Under the pieces are notes generated by a model that saw only the letters and a program-made list of their open reading frames with translations, was not told where the DNA came from and searched no databases. A stretch of DNA of 33,810 bases, taken from the NCBI RefSeq assembly GCF_014197245.1, contig NZ_JACIFF010000013.1, positions 1 through 33,810 on the forward strand, in the 5' to 3' direction. Of the stretch, positions 22,963 to 31,723 are shown in pieces. Every line of letters starts with the position of its first letter. The stretch's first letter is position 1. Position numbers and translations under genes: made by a program. This DNA comes from Neolewinella aquimaris (lineage in GTDB: Bacteria > Bacteroidota > Bacteroidia > Chitinophagales > Saprospiraceae).

Positions 22963-24108
22963 GATATCCCATCATACCAGACAACCCAGCAGGGCCGAAA
23001 TAAATGAAAGCGGAAACCAAGAAATGACGCTACCGCAAGGGTCTGAATGCTTACCTGGATGATGGTCGAGAGGATGATTACCTCCGTATCAAGTCGTTCG
23101 GTAGCCGCTTAGAATCACCGAATTGACGAGAACGCTACCGCTCGAGCCTCATCTGACATCACAGATATTACGCTACCGCACGAACCACCACTTTTTACTT
23201 GAAAGATGGCCGGCGTGCTTACCCTTTCACCGTTGAATTAGTTGGCAGCTGTTGAGAATTATTTATAGGACACGAACGCTACCGCCGAAACCTGAGCATA
23301 CAGGACACTATTTACGCTACCGCACGGACCACCACTATCTACTTAAAAGAAGCCGCCGTGCTTACCCTTTCAACGTTGAGCTAGCTGGTGGCCGTTGAGA
23401 ATTATTTATAGAACACGAACGCTACCGCCGAAACCTGAGCACGCAGGATACTTATTATGCTACCGCACGGCTCTGGACACTCAGTATTTATTCAGCCGCA
23501 TTGAAGTAATTATTAGATTGAGCTGGTCGGTGGCCGTCAAGATTTATTTCTTCAGGGCAGGCCAGAATCAGCATAAAGAGATTGATATTATCAACTCAAA
23601 TAATTACCAGTCGCACCTAGATTTTATCCATCCATCATCAATCATCCACCATAAAGTTCAGCCGGATTGCTGGTGGGCGGCGAGGATGCCCGGCTGGCTG
23701 GCGCTGGCGTCAATCTGCAAAAATTCCCCTCCTCGGGGGTTTTTGCAGATGCCAGCCACCCCCACCCAGCCTCGCTGGTAACCGGATTGACTCTAGTGCC
23801 CAGAGGTGGCTCCATTCCAGATTTACCCATAGCTGCCGCAGTATGGATGCCACCGTCACAGATGACAGGGTAGAGGGGCCGGGATTATTTGTAAAGAACA
23901 AAACTGATATAGGTGCTTTCCCGCTTACCTTGGACGTTCGACCAGGATTAAGGATTTATTTAAAAGAAAGGCACATCCGCCAACACCGTGCATACGCCAA
24001 CCCGGCGAGGGTGCGGAAGGGTTCTGTTTGGAGAAGGAGTGAGAGGTTAGTGTGTCTCGGTGCTTATAGAGCTTGTTGGTGGTAGCCGGGCTGACGTCTG
24101 CACACCCG
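22957..24108 (+). repeat. Repeat cassette, copy 6 (1152 bp; decayed gene family)
   Basis: Starts TTGGCGGATATCCC, one base different from the other copies. ATG at 23004 (MKAETKK) is 47 bases in. It carries the shared TGA in AATTGACGAG and 144-bp units thereafter. The hairpin is at 23715-23748. The 3' frame reads GLFVKNKTDIGAFPLTLDVR then PGLRIYLKERHI, so the usual stop is lost. Confidence 0.7.
23715..23748. terminator. Conserved hairpin, repeat copy 6
   Basis: CTGCAAAAA/TTTTTGCAG stem with a CCCC/GGGG core and loop bases TCCTC. The outer arms are present. Confidence 0.5.
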
Positions 24109-24114
24109 TTGGGC
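23978..24114 (+). other. attC site of repeat copy 6
   Basis: R'' CGCCAAC at 23978-23984 and R' GTTGGGC at 24108-24114, from the next cassette. Confidence 0.85.
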
Positions 24115-24120
24115 GACAGC

Positions 24121-24136
24121 CCGCCATCAAAGGCGG
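24121..24136 (+). other. Cassette-leading hairpin (CCGCC-ATCAAA-GGCGG)
   Basis: A 5-bp stem with an ATCAAA loop lies 12 bases into the cassette, very close to the version at 104-121 (loop ATTAAA). The OLD-type gene starts 118 bases later. Confidence 0.5.
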
Positions 24137-24253
24137 TCCGATGAATGAGGTAATCCTGTTAAGAGTAATGATGAATGCTTCGATAAACCTCACTTATCTC
24201 ACCATCAAAAGTCTAGACAAACTGCTATCACGCGTACGAATAAATAATATTTA

Positions 24254-25879
24254 ATGGTTGCTACGATTAACTTTAAAGAAGAAACGATAAATGGATTCCT
24301 AGCAGGACTCGGCAAGGTAAATGCTATATGTGGTCAGAATAACAGTGGTAAATCTTACCTGCTCAAACGCATAGCGAGTAAAACAAACAGAATAGTTGAT
24401 ATTAGAATAGGGATTGATCAAGTAAGAGAATTATCTTTTGATGAAAAGTCTTCTGTAACGTTCTCTAAGAGAATCAGAGTAAATAATGAAGCACTACTCA
24501 CTTCGTCCGGTTTATCATCGGTTTCCGTAAAACATTTGTACAAAGCAAAAGATCTCCTAGAAAAATATATTATTGAAAATGGCGACATAAAGTGGGAAGC
24601 TCAATCCGATAAACTTGTGGAAAAAATAGTTAGATACTTCCACGGAACAGATGATGCGATTCCTATATATCAACATAAAGACCGAATAGATGCCCTGATT
24701 TCAAATAGCTTCACGGATATGACTGTGCAAGCTTTGATAAATAAGCTTGAAAAAGAGTATAGATTTTCAGGTATTATTGAGGCCAAAAGGCATGTAACAA
24801 CAAAAGATTCAATCTCTCCAGAAGACAAGCAAACTAAGTTTAATGACCCACTTCATCTAGTGGACGTTCTATTTAAGTTGAAGAATTCAGTTCCAAACAG
24901 TCAAGACAGAATTGCATTTGAGAGGATACAATCATCATTTGTAGATATTGTTAATGACACAGATTTTGATATCTCGCATATCGGTGGTGGACAGGTAGCT
25001 TTATACTTTAAGAACTCTAGCGGGGGCTGGTACGATGCTGACGAATCGGGTATAGGATTACGAGACTTGTTATTCATTGTGACCAACTGTTATCTGACAA
25101 AAAATGATGTCATTTTAATTGAGGAACCTGAAAATCATATTCATCCTGCCTGGCAAAGAAAGCTATTGCATTTTCTCAAATTCAAGGTCAAACCTCAAGT
25201 AATTTATACCACTCACTCAAGTACACTACTCGACACAAGTTTTGTTGATACGATTTTTATGACTAAGCAAATTAATGGGTGCATCCATATAACAAAGGTT
25301 AATGATAAAGCAATTGCCTTACATGATTTAGGTTATTTAACCTCAGATAATCTGCTGTCAGAGGTTGTAGTTTTGGTTGAAGGAAAAACAGATGTCCCAG
25401 TTATTGAAGAATTTATTAATACTGCGGGAATTGATAATTCTGATCAAATTAAGGTAATTTCATTTGGCCATATTAACGGTTTGAGTGACGTAAACTATAA
25501 TACTTTTTGTAAAAGCTACAGAGCTGTTATAGTCGTTGTTGATGGTGATGACAATAAAGAGAGTAGGAAAGCTAGAGCAATCATAGGCCGGAAAATTGAA
25601 GGTGTACCTAATGCTAGTTTGTGCAAGCTTGATGGATATGGTATTGAGAACTACTTCAGCGTGGAAGCTTTGACAAAGTTTTTTGAGAAAGGATTACCTG
25701 ACATTTTAAGAGAAAGCATTGTTGATGGCAAACTTCCTTTAAAATGTAAAATTAAGGGGCTAAAGAAAAATGAAAATAATTATAGGGTTGTAGCTAACTA
25801 TATGAAGAAGGAGGAAATTCTTGCATTTGAAGATATTCACCAAAACCTGATCGAAGTAATCAAAAGAAGATTACTGTAG
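24254..25879 (+). CDS. OLD-family ATPase with a TOPRIM nuclease domain
   Basis: A 541-residue protein. The ABC-type ATPase has Walker A GQNNSGKS at 27-34, a signature-like ESGIGLRDLLF around 264-274, Walker B VILIEEPE at 286-293 and the H-loop histidine H321 in IYTTHSS. It is followed by a TOPRIM domain: E376 in VVVLVEGKTD, and VVVDGDD at 427-433 with D430 and D432 as metal ligands. This is the layout of class 1 OLD nucleases, which cut DNA in an ATP-linked way and appear in phage exclusion and several defence systems. No helicase (class 2/GajB) or other partner shares the cassette. The 20-250 insert is shorter than in long OLD proteins. ATG 24254 is taken as the start. A stand-alone defence nuclease is the likely role. 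Confidence 0.85.
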   Translation: MVATINFKEETINGFLAGLGKVNAICGQNNSGKSYLLKRIASKTNRIVDIRIGIDQVRELSFDEKSSVTFSKRIRVNNEALLTSSGLSSVSVKHLYKAKDLLEKYIIENGDIKWEAQSDKLVEKIVRYFHGTDDAIPIYQHKDRIDALISNSFTDMTVQALINKLEKEYRFSGIIEAKRHVTTKDSISPEDKQTKFNDPLHLVDVLFKLKNSVPNSQDRIAFERIQSSFVDIVNDTDFDISHIGGGQVALYFKNSSGGWYDADESGIGLRDLLFIVTNCYLTKNDVILIEEPENHIHPAWQRKLLHFLKFKVKPQVIYTTHSSTLLDTSFVDTIFMTKQINGCIHITKVNDKAIALHDLGYLTSDNLLSEVVVLVEGKTDVPVIEEFINTAGIDNSDQIKVISFGHINGLSDVNYNTFCKSYRAVIVVVDGDDNKESRKARAIIGRKIEGVPNASLCKLDGYGIENYFSVEALTKFFEKGLPDILRESIVDGKLPLKCKIKGLKKNENNYRVVANYMKKEEILAFEDIHQNLIEVIKRRLL

Positions 25880-25893
25880 TTACAATTGCAATC

Positions 25894-26029
25894 GCCCAAC
25901 ACCGCGCCATCGTCAAGCCGGCAATAAACCTTTTCAGGTGTCGATGAAACCTTTAAAAGTTGCCTAGGAGTTGGTCAAGATCCGGATGCGGACCGGTAAA
26001 GCCGGCCTGCGGTGGCGCCCCCGTTGGCG
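25894..26029 (+). other. attC site
   Basis: R'' GCCCAAC at 25894-25900 and R' GTTGGCG at 26023-26029. The arms CGCGCCATCGTCAAGCCGGC and GCCGGCCTGCGGTGGCGC pair. R'' complements the cassette start GTTGGGCGA at 24108. Confidence 0.87.
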
Positions 26030-27034
26030 GATATGCCATCATATTATACAGACCAGCAATGCCGAAATTAGTAAAAGCGGCAACCAAGAAATTACGCTAC
26101 CGCAAGGGGATCAGCGTGCTTGCCCGGATGATGGTCGAGAGGATGATTACTTCAGGCTTGAGTCATTCGGTAGCCGGCTAGAATCAGCGAGTGGACAAGG
26201 ACGCTACCGCGCAGACCTGAACCCGCATCATACATATTACGCTACCGCCCAGACCACCAGTTTTTACCTGGAAGATAGCCGCCGTGCTTGCCCTTCACCG
26301 TTGAGTTGGCTGGTAGCCGTTGAGAATTATTTATAGAACACGAACGCTACCGCCGAAACCTGAGCCCGCAGGACACCTATTATGCTACCGCACGGCTCTG
26401 GACACTCACCATTTAGTGGTCCGCATTGAGCTAGATTCCAGGTTGAGCTAGTCGGTGGACGGAAGGATCTATTTCTCTTAACCAAGCCAGGATCAGCAAC
26501 AAAGAATCGATATCATCCAGTCACAAAATTGCCAGCCGCACCAACGACTTTATCCATTCACCATCCATCATCAACCATAAATTTCAGGCGGATTGCAGGT
26601 GGGCGGCGAGGATGACCGGCTGGGTGGGGATGGCGTCAATCTGTAAAAATTCCCCTCATCGGGGGTTTTTGCAGATGCCAGCCATCCCCACCCAGCCTTG
26701 CTGGTTACCGGGTTGTCTTTATCGGTCAGTGGTGGCCTCATTCCAGATCTACCCATAGCTGCCGCAGCGTGATCGCTAGCGTTGTAGACGAGAGGTAGAG
26801 TGGTATAGGGATTATTTATAAGAATTAATACTGATAAAGGTACCTGTCCAGTTACCTTGAGCAATCGACCAGGACAAGAAATTTATTAAAAAAGAAGCAC
26901 ATCCGCCAACACCGTGCATACGCCAACCCGGCGAGGGTGCGGGAGGGTTCTGTTTGGAGAAAGAGTGAGAGGTTAGTGTGTCTCGGTGCTTATAGAGCTA
27001 ACTGGTGGTAGCCGGGCTGACGTCTGCACACCCG
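26024..27034 (+). repeat. Repeat cassette, copy 7 (1011 bp; decayed gene family)
   Basis: The most altered 5' end: the usual ATGAAAGCG is GTAAAAGCG, so the start codon is gone, and GGGTCAG has become GGGGATCAG. Past that, the frame reads PDDGREDDYFRLESFGSRLE then SASGQGRYRADLNPHHTYYA, with synonymous changes relative to the other copies (AGG/CGT for R, CTT/ATC nearby). The hairpin is at 26641-26674. The 3' frame reads GLFIRINTDKGTCPVTLSNR then PGQEIY. Confidence 0.7.
26641..26674. terminator. Conserved hairpin, repeat copy 7
   Basis: CTGTAAAAA/TTTTTGCAG; the C-to-T change turns a C-G pair into a T-G wobble, so the fold is kept. Loop bases are TCATC. Confidence 0.5.
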
Positions 27035-27040
27035 TTCTGC
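26904..27040 (+). other. attC site of repeat copy 7
   Basis: R'' CGCCAAC at 26904-26910 and R' GTTCTGC at 27034-27040, contributed by the next cassette. Confidence 0.85.
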
Positions 27041-27067
27041 GCAAAGTGAACAAACCACATTACTATA

Positions 27068-27607
27068 ATGAAAACTATTCAAGACTTAGATCTAGACGCG
27101 CTTGAACCTGCGCAATTATTGAAACAATTTTCATATCAAGAAAATTTGACTTCGCAGTTAGATCGCTACAAAGGATACATCGACCAAAATAAAATTAATG
27201 AAATAGTCTTGTGGAAGATTAATAGGTATGCAGAGATCGATTCTACAACTCTTGAACTATTAAACAAAATAGATGCAAATGTAGAGGTGATGGATATTGA
27301 TCTCACCGAACAAATTCTCATAAGACTACTCAGCAAAGGTGTGAGAGGTGTCAGACTTCCAATGGCATCAACATTTTTGAGATTCCGGAATTCTAACATT
27401 TATCAAATTATTGACAGGAGAGCTTATAGAGTCCTTTACGGGAAAGCTTATATTGAAAGACCAGATATTCAGGCCATGATCCAGTTGTACTTTAAATATC
27501 TTGATGATATTAGTCAACTTTGTAATAGAATCAATTTGCCGTACAAGGACATAGATAGATTCCTTTACGTTTTAGATAAGCAACTCAACAAAAGTGAACC
27601 GATATAA
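27068..27607 (+). CDS. Unknown protein with faint DNA-glycosylase-like pattern
   Basis: A 179-residue soluble, mostly helical protein with no signal peptide. Residues 95-123 (VRLPMASTFLRFRNSNIYQI then DRRAYRVL) recall the turn and catalytic-Asp region of HhH-GPD/OGG-type glycosylases, where a helix ending in MAS is followed by P-x-x-F/Y-x-x-x-D-x-R-A; D116 would be the key residue. There is no clear helix-hairpin-helix, so this stays a weak resemblance. It starts 33 bases after the cassette start and is followed 124 bases later by a second gene in the same cassette. Real gene, function not assigned. Confidence 0.6.
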   Translation: MKTIQDLDLDALEPAQLLKQFSYQENLTSQLDRYKGYIDQNKINEIVLWKINRYAEIDSTTLELLNKIDANVEVMDIDLTEQILIRLLSKGVRGVRLPMASTFLRFRNSNIYQIIDRRAYRVLYGKAYIERPDIQAMIQLYFKYLDDISQLCNRINLPYKDIDRFLYVLDKQLNKSEPI

Positions 27608-27731
27608 TTTTCCAACTTGTCTACATTAAATTTTTACCTTTATTGCGCTGCTACTTTAATTTAGATAGGGTAACTATATTCTAGTTAAACGCCGTATAAT
27701 CTTTAATGCCTCAATTCATAAAGAAGCCAAA

Positions 27732-28406
27732 ATGGGAAACGATGCATATATAGTATTTGATTACAATCCGATGTGGTACGAAGGATTTGACGAATTTACT
27801 AAGGAGATTGATCAAAGCCCCGATATCAGTATTCAGTATAAAGCTAGTTGGTTACCCGCAGCGGCGGAGGGTGGAGAGACTAATATCACCATCTTCCTCA
27901 ATTCAGATTTATTAGATTTTTTGAAGTCTTTGGTAGTGTCAGGTCTTCTCTGGGATGTAATCAAAGTTGGTACAAAAAGATATATTCTCAGCCCATTGTT
28001 TCGGGCATTGGAGAATTTAGAAAAAAGGAGATTAAAGATTGGCGGACTTAACGTACGAACTGTTCAATTTCAATTTGCAGATACAATAATTATTGTTGGT
28101 GGGATTTCACGGAATTTCACCATGACGATTTCTCATCTTTTCAAGGAGATTAATAAGCAATTGCCAAAATTGAGTTCTCGAATAGGAAACGTAAGTAAAA
28201 TTGAAACTCCAATTATAGAAAACGAGGGATACTTTAAAGAGCGAGATGGAAAATATACGTTTAATATTTATGCCGACGACGATAACGCAGACTTAGATGC
28301 TCTTAACAAGTTCACAAAGATTTGGCGCATTGAGACAGGTAGTGGAGTAGATTGTTATATATTTCGGCTACAAAACGATGATTTAGAAAGTTGCTGGAAC
28401 AGTTAG
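27732..28406 (+). CDS. Unknown protein, second gene of a two-gene cassette
   Basis: A 224-residue protein. Residues ~55-85 (FLNSDLLDFLKSLVVSGLLWDVIKVG) are a long hydrophobic to amphipathic helix that might contact a membrane; otherwise the protein looks soluble with alternating strands and helices. No catalytic motif or family is recognised. The 124-base gap upstream contains no attC, so it belongs with the gene at 27068, and they may act as a pair (for example sensor and effector). The gap is long enough to hold a separate promoter, but I find no good TAnnTTTG match. Confidence 0.55.
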   Translation: MGNDAYIVFDYNPMWYEGFDEFTKEIDQSPDISIQYKASWLPAAAEGGETNITIFLNSDLLDFLKSLVVSGLLWDVIKVGTKRYILSPLFRALENLEKRRLKIGGLNVRTVQFQFADTIIIVGGISRNFTMTISHLFKEINKQLPKLSSRIGNVSKIETPIIENEGYFKERDGKYTFNIYADDDNADLDALNKFTKIWRIETGSGVDCYIFRLQNDDLESCWNS

Positions 28407-28428
28407 ATGGTTGTAGATAATAAAATGC

Positions 28429-28564
28429 GCAGAACATCGCGCCACCGTCAAGCCGGCGGTGGTGCTTTTGGGTGTCGAAGAAGGCTTTAAAAGCTGACCA
28501 AAAGATTGTCAAGATCAGGATGCTGGTCGGTGGTAGCCGGCCTGCGTGGGCGCCCCCGTTGGGT
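28429..28564 (+). other. attC site
   Basis: R'' GCAGAAC at 28429-28435 and R' GTTGGGT at 28558-28564. The arms CGCGCCACCGTCAAGCCGGC and GCCGGCCTGCGTGGGCGC pair. The unusual R'' TGCGCAGAAC is the exact complement of GTTCTGCGCA, the start of this cassette at 27034. Confidence 0.88.
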
Positions 28565-28768
28565 GCAACGACCTACTCCCAGAACAATCAAATGCACAAA
28601 GAATGAAGGTTAACTGGGTTTGGCAGTAATGGTAAACAGTCAACGAACCAGTTAATTGCCAAAAACATACAAGATAGGATTACTATTATTCTTACCTTCA
28701 TGTATGAAGTATTCATCCATTCCTGACCAATAGTTAAAATTCCGTTGAAACAACTTTAATGACAGAAG

Positions 28769-29716
28769 ATGAAATGGACTCAAACTTTAGCGCTTTTATT
28801 CATAACGATTGGAACTGCAAGTTCGAGCGTACGAGGACAGGATATTGGATTTTACCTCCATGAGATGAGTACTAATCCGGAAGTAGACTCAGCATTTAAC
28901 TTCAGAATTGATTCTATCTGGTCTAGCATCGATGACGGATCGATTGGCTCTGAAGACTACGACGAGGTGGTTACGTATTTACAAGAATATTATGATCGAA
29001 AGAGCAATGTCATCACTGCAGACAAAGCTGAACTATATTCTTACTTTATTCTATTAAAGGAGAAAAATTACCGATCCATCATTGATCGCTTCGAAGAGAA
29101 AACAGGAGAGTACAATCACCGAGCCTTCACCACAATTAGTGATATTTATCGAAGATCCTATCTTAAACATTTCGATAGTGATTTAACAGGATATATGAAT
29201 CGCTTGGATAGTCTTTCAACTGTAGAGTTGTCCGCGAACTTTCAACAGTTTATTGCTAGCGTCAAGGATCTGCAGCCGGGACAAAAAGCACCTACGTTTA
29301 ACGTAACTGACTTAGAAGGCCAAACATATAGTCTAGATTCACTGCGGGGAAAAGTAGTTGTGCTTGATTTCTGGGCTACTTGGTGCATCCCATGTATTAA
29401 AGAAATACCTGAAATAAAAAGAATATACACTAAGTACATAGAAAATGAAGGATTCATAATTATCAGTATTTCACTAGATACAGATCCAGAAATATGGGAA
29501 AAGTTTGTTAATGGAAATGGGTTGGACTGGCCCCAGGTCATTGAATCTGGAAGGAAGGAGGGCTCAAGTCGACATAGTGGTACAATGGCGACAATGTACA
29601 AGGCCATGGGCGTACCAAAGTATATCCTAATTGATAAAGAAGGGTACGTACGGTACAACTCTCACTTGAATAATTATAAGTTTGTAGGTGAAGATATTAT
29701 CGACCGGTATTTGTAA
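28769..29716 (+). CDS. Secreted TlpA-like thioredoxin-family protein
   Basis: A 315-residue protein. Residues 1-23 are a signal peptide (MKWTQTLALLFITIGTASSS, cleavage probably before QDIGF). Residues ~24-165 are a helical domain without a known family. Residues ~168-310 are a TlpA/AhpC-TSA-like thioredoxin fold: GQKAPTFNVTDLEGQTYSLD, then FWATWCIPC at 201-209 (active site CxxC) and GVPKYILIDKEG with the cis-proline. TlpA-type proteins of Bacteroidota reduce or exchange disulfides in the periplasm, often for cytochrome or stress functions. The gene is preceded by a 210-bp leader with no other gene. It is an unusual housekeeping-like cargo among defence-type cassettes. Confidence 0.85.
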   Translation: MKWTQTLALLFITIGTASSSVRGQDIGFYLHEMSTNPEVDSAFNFRIDSIWSSIDDGSIGSEDYDEVVTYLQEYYDRKSNVITADKAELYSYFILLKEKNYRSIIDRFEEKTGEYNHRAFTTISDIYRRSYLKHFDSDLTGYMNRLDSLSTVELSANFQQFIASVKDLQPGQKAPTFNVTDLEGQTYSLDSLRGKVVVLDFWATWCIPCIKEIPEIKRIYTKYIENEGFIIISISLDTDPEIWEKFVNGNGLDWPQVIESGRKEGSSRHSGTMATMYKAMGVPKYILIDKEGYVRYNSHLNNYKFVGEDIIDRYL

Positions 29717-29771
29717 GTACATAGTGTTTGTATAATGGTAGTACTTGCCTTTATGTGGAAAAATATAATGC

Positions 29772-29904
29772 ACCCAACATAGCGCCCACGACAAGCCGGG
29801 CCGCACAGTACCGGCATAGGGGTTGGGCTCCGTTGCTGGCTCTGGGTGGGCCGAATGAAGGTTCTTGCCCGATCCCCGGCCTGACGTGGGCGCCCCCGTT
29901 GGCG
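29772..29904 (+). other. attC site
   Basis: R'' ACCCAAC at 29772-29778 and R' GTTGGCG at 29898-29904. The arms GCGCCCACGACAAGCCGGGCC and GGCCTGACGTGGGCGC pair. The extended R'' TGCACCCAAC matches the cassette start GTTGGGTGCA at 28558. Confidence 0.87.
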
Positions 29905-31048
29905 GATATGCCATCATACCAGACCACTCAGCATCACCGAAAAATGAGAGAAACGGCAACCAATAAATTACGCTACTGCAAGGATCAGCAAACTCGCCCG
30001 GATGATGGCCAAAAGGATAGCTATGTCAGCATTGAGTCGTCCAGTAGCCGGCTAGAATCAGTGATTGATAAGAACGCTACCGCCCAAACCAAGACCCGCA
30101 TCACCGGTATTACGCTACCGCACCGACCACCACGTTCTACCTGGAAGATGGCGGCTGTGCTTACCCTTTCACCGTTGAGTTAGATGGTGGCCGTTGAGAA
30201 TTATTTATTTGTTACGAACGCTGCCGTTGATGCCTGAGCACGCAGGACACTTATTACGCAACCGTACGGACAACTCTTTCTACCTGGATGATGGCCGCCG
30301 TGCTTACTCTTTCACCGTAGAATTATTTGGTCGCCGTCGAGAATTATTTATTTGCTACGAACGTTGCCGTTGAGGCCTGAGCCCGCAGGACACTTATTAT
30401 GCTACCGCACGGCTCAGGACACTCACCATTGGTGGTTCACATTGAGCTAACTCCTAGATTGAGCTACTCGGTGGACGGAAGGATCTATTTCTTCCGATCA
30501 GTCTAGAATCAGTAACTAAGATCGATATTATCCACTCATAAAATTGCCAACCGCACCAACGACTTTATCCATTCAGGATCAATCATCATCCATCTATTTT
30601 CACCGGATGGTTGTTGGGTGGCGAGGCTGCCCGGCTGGCTGGCGCTGGCGTCAATCTGCAAAAATTCCCCTCATCGGGGGTTTTTGCAGATGCCAGCCAC
30701 CCCCACCCAGCCTTGCTGGTAACCGGATTGTCTTTAGTGCTCAATGGTGGCCTCATTCCAGATTTACCCATAGCTGCCGCAGCGTGGCCGGCCAGCGTTT
30801 CAGACGAGAGGGTTGAGCGACAGGGATTATTTGTAAGAATCAATACTGATGAAGGTGCCTCTCCGATTACCTTGAGCAATCGACCAAGACTAGAGATTTA
30901 ATTATAAAAAGCACATCCGCCAACACCGTGCATACGCCAACCCGGCGAGGGTGGGGGAGGGTTCTGCTTGGAGAAGGAGTGAGAGCTTGGTGTGTCTCGG
31001 TGCTGATAGAGCTAGTCGGTGGTAGCCGGGCTGACGTCTGCACACCCG
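29899..31048 (+). repeat. Repeat cassette, copy 8 (1150 bp), near-twin of copy 1
   Basis: Same length as copy 1 (5716-6865) and almost identical over the first ~500 and last ~300 bases. ATG at 29944 (MRETATNKLRYCKDQQ) is 45 bases in, with the same frameshift as copy 1. Differences cluster in the middle: GCAACCG for GCTACCG near 30257, changes around 30430, 30520-30600 and 30626, and the hairpin loop. The hairpin is at 30656-30689 and the 3' frame (30611-30901) ends LEI stop. Confidence 0.72.
30656..30689. terminator. Conserved hairpin, repeat copy 8
   Basis: CTGCAAAAA/TTTTTGCAG stem with a CCCC/GGGG core and loop bases TCATC. Its near-twin, copy 1, has loop TGCTC and a damaged foot, so this segment differs although the flanks are identical. 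Confidence 0.5.
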
Positions 31049-31054
31049 TTGGGC
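30918..31054 (+). other. attC site of repeat copy 8
   Basis: R'' CGCCAAC at 30918-30924 and R' GTTGGGC at 31048-31054, from the next cassette. Confidence 0.85.
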
Positions 31055-31059
31055 GCCAT

Positions 31060-31076
31060 GCCGGCATTAGGCCGGC
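31060..31076 (+). other. Cassette-leading hairpin (GCCGGC-ATTAG-GCCGGC)
   Basis: A perfect 6-bp stem with an ATTAG loop lies 11 bases into the cassette, the same position and loop class as at 104-121 and 2522-2537. Confidence 0.55.
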
Positions 31077-31140
31077 ACGAAAAACGACAAAGTCGACAAA
31101 TGACGAAGACTCTAAGTGGAGTCCGGGATCACCGCAAAGC

Positions 31141-31186
31141 TGTCAAGAATAGACAGTTAGAAAGTTGTAGTTGTCAAAAATAGACA
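31141..31186 (+). promoter_or_regulatory. Two TGTC-N7-GACA boxes, probable Xre operators
   Basis: TGTCAAGAATAGACA at 31141-31155 and TGTCAAAAATAGACA at 31172-31186 are two 15-base inverted repeats differing at one base, 31 bases apart (about three helical turns). The second lies between the -33 and -7 promoter elements, where a bound protein would block transcription. The antitoxin at 31710 is the obvious candidate to bind them. Confidence 0.65.
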
Positions 31187-31195
31187 CTATTTTTG
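31165..31195 (+). promoter_or_regulatory. Bacteroidota-type promoter of the second GNAT/Xre pair
   Basis: TTG at 31165-31167 and TATTTTTG at 31188-31195 (TAnnTTTG) are 20 bases apart, the same spacing as in the promoter at 1385-1415. The GNAT gene starts 15 bases downstream. Confidence 0.65.
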
Positions 31196-31210
31196 TTGTA
31201 AACATCGTGC

Positions 31211-31723
31211 ATGAAGCTCAATCTATTAGAGGTAGCAAATGGGGAACTAATCGAAGCTATAATCTCAAAAGCTTCACAGACTGATCTTCCGAAGAAGAAA
31301 GATGGTTGGCAGTTCACCTGGCAAAAATTAGGTAAAATAGAAGGTGCTGACTTTTACAAGCTGGTTACGATCGATAATCCTGATATGGTTCAGGGAGTGC
31401 TTATGTTAACCTTGGTAAATGAGGAAATGCTGTATATGAACAATATTGAGGTAGCTCCTCACAACTACGGTAGGCAGGGTAGATACGACCGCGTTGCGGG
31501 AGGGCTAATTGCGTTTGCTTGTTATAAAAGCTTTGAATTAGGTAAAAATCATTATTTAGGCTATCTATCATTTACTAGCAAGACTCAACTGATTGAGTTA
31601 TATGAGAACAAGTACGGAGCGACATTTGCTATGGGCCAAAATATGTTTTTTGATCCGGAAGCTGGAAAACAACTGATGAAAAAATATTTAACGATTAATA
31701 TTAACCGCCATGAAGAAGAATAA
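31211..31723 (+). CDS. GNAT-like acetyltransferase, probable toxin (second pair)
   Basis: A 170-residue protein. After an N-terminal helix pair it has a GNAT-like core: VQGVLMLTLVNEEMLYMNNIEV, then GRQGRYDRVAGGLIAFACYKSF (position of the acetyl-CoA loop and helix) and YLGYLSFTSKTQLIELYENKYG. It is a diverged relative of the protein at 1432-1911, with matching order of elements and the same C-terminal R/D-H/D-EEE ending. The end overlaps the Xre gene by 14 bases, exactly as in the first pair. A promoter and two probable operators lie directly upstream. Toxin role inferred from this organisation; substrate unknown. Confidence 0.68.
   Translation: MKLNLLEVANGELIEAIISKASQTDLPKKKDGWQFTWQKLGKIEGADFYKLVTIDNPDMVQGVLMLTLVNEEMLYMNNIEVAPHNYGRQGRYDRVAGGLIAFACYKSFELGKNHYLGYLSFTSKTQLIELYENKYGATFAMGQNMFFDPEAGKQLMKKYLTININRHEEE

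Noticed and set aside
27608..27731. A promoter between the two unknown genes
   Set aside because: TACCTTTA and TAATTTAG are near-matches to TAnnTTTG, but no TTG lies at the right distance.
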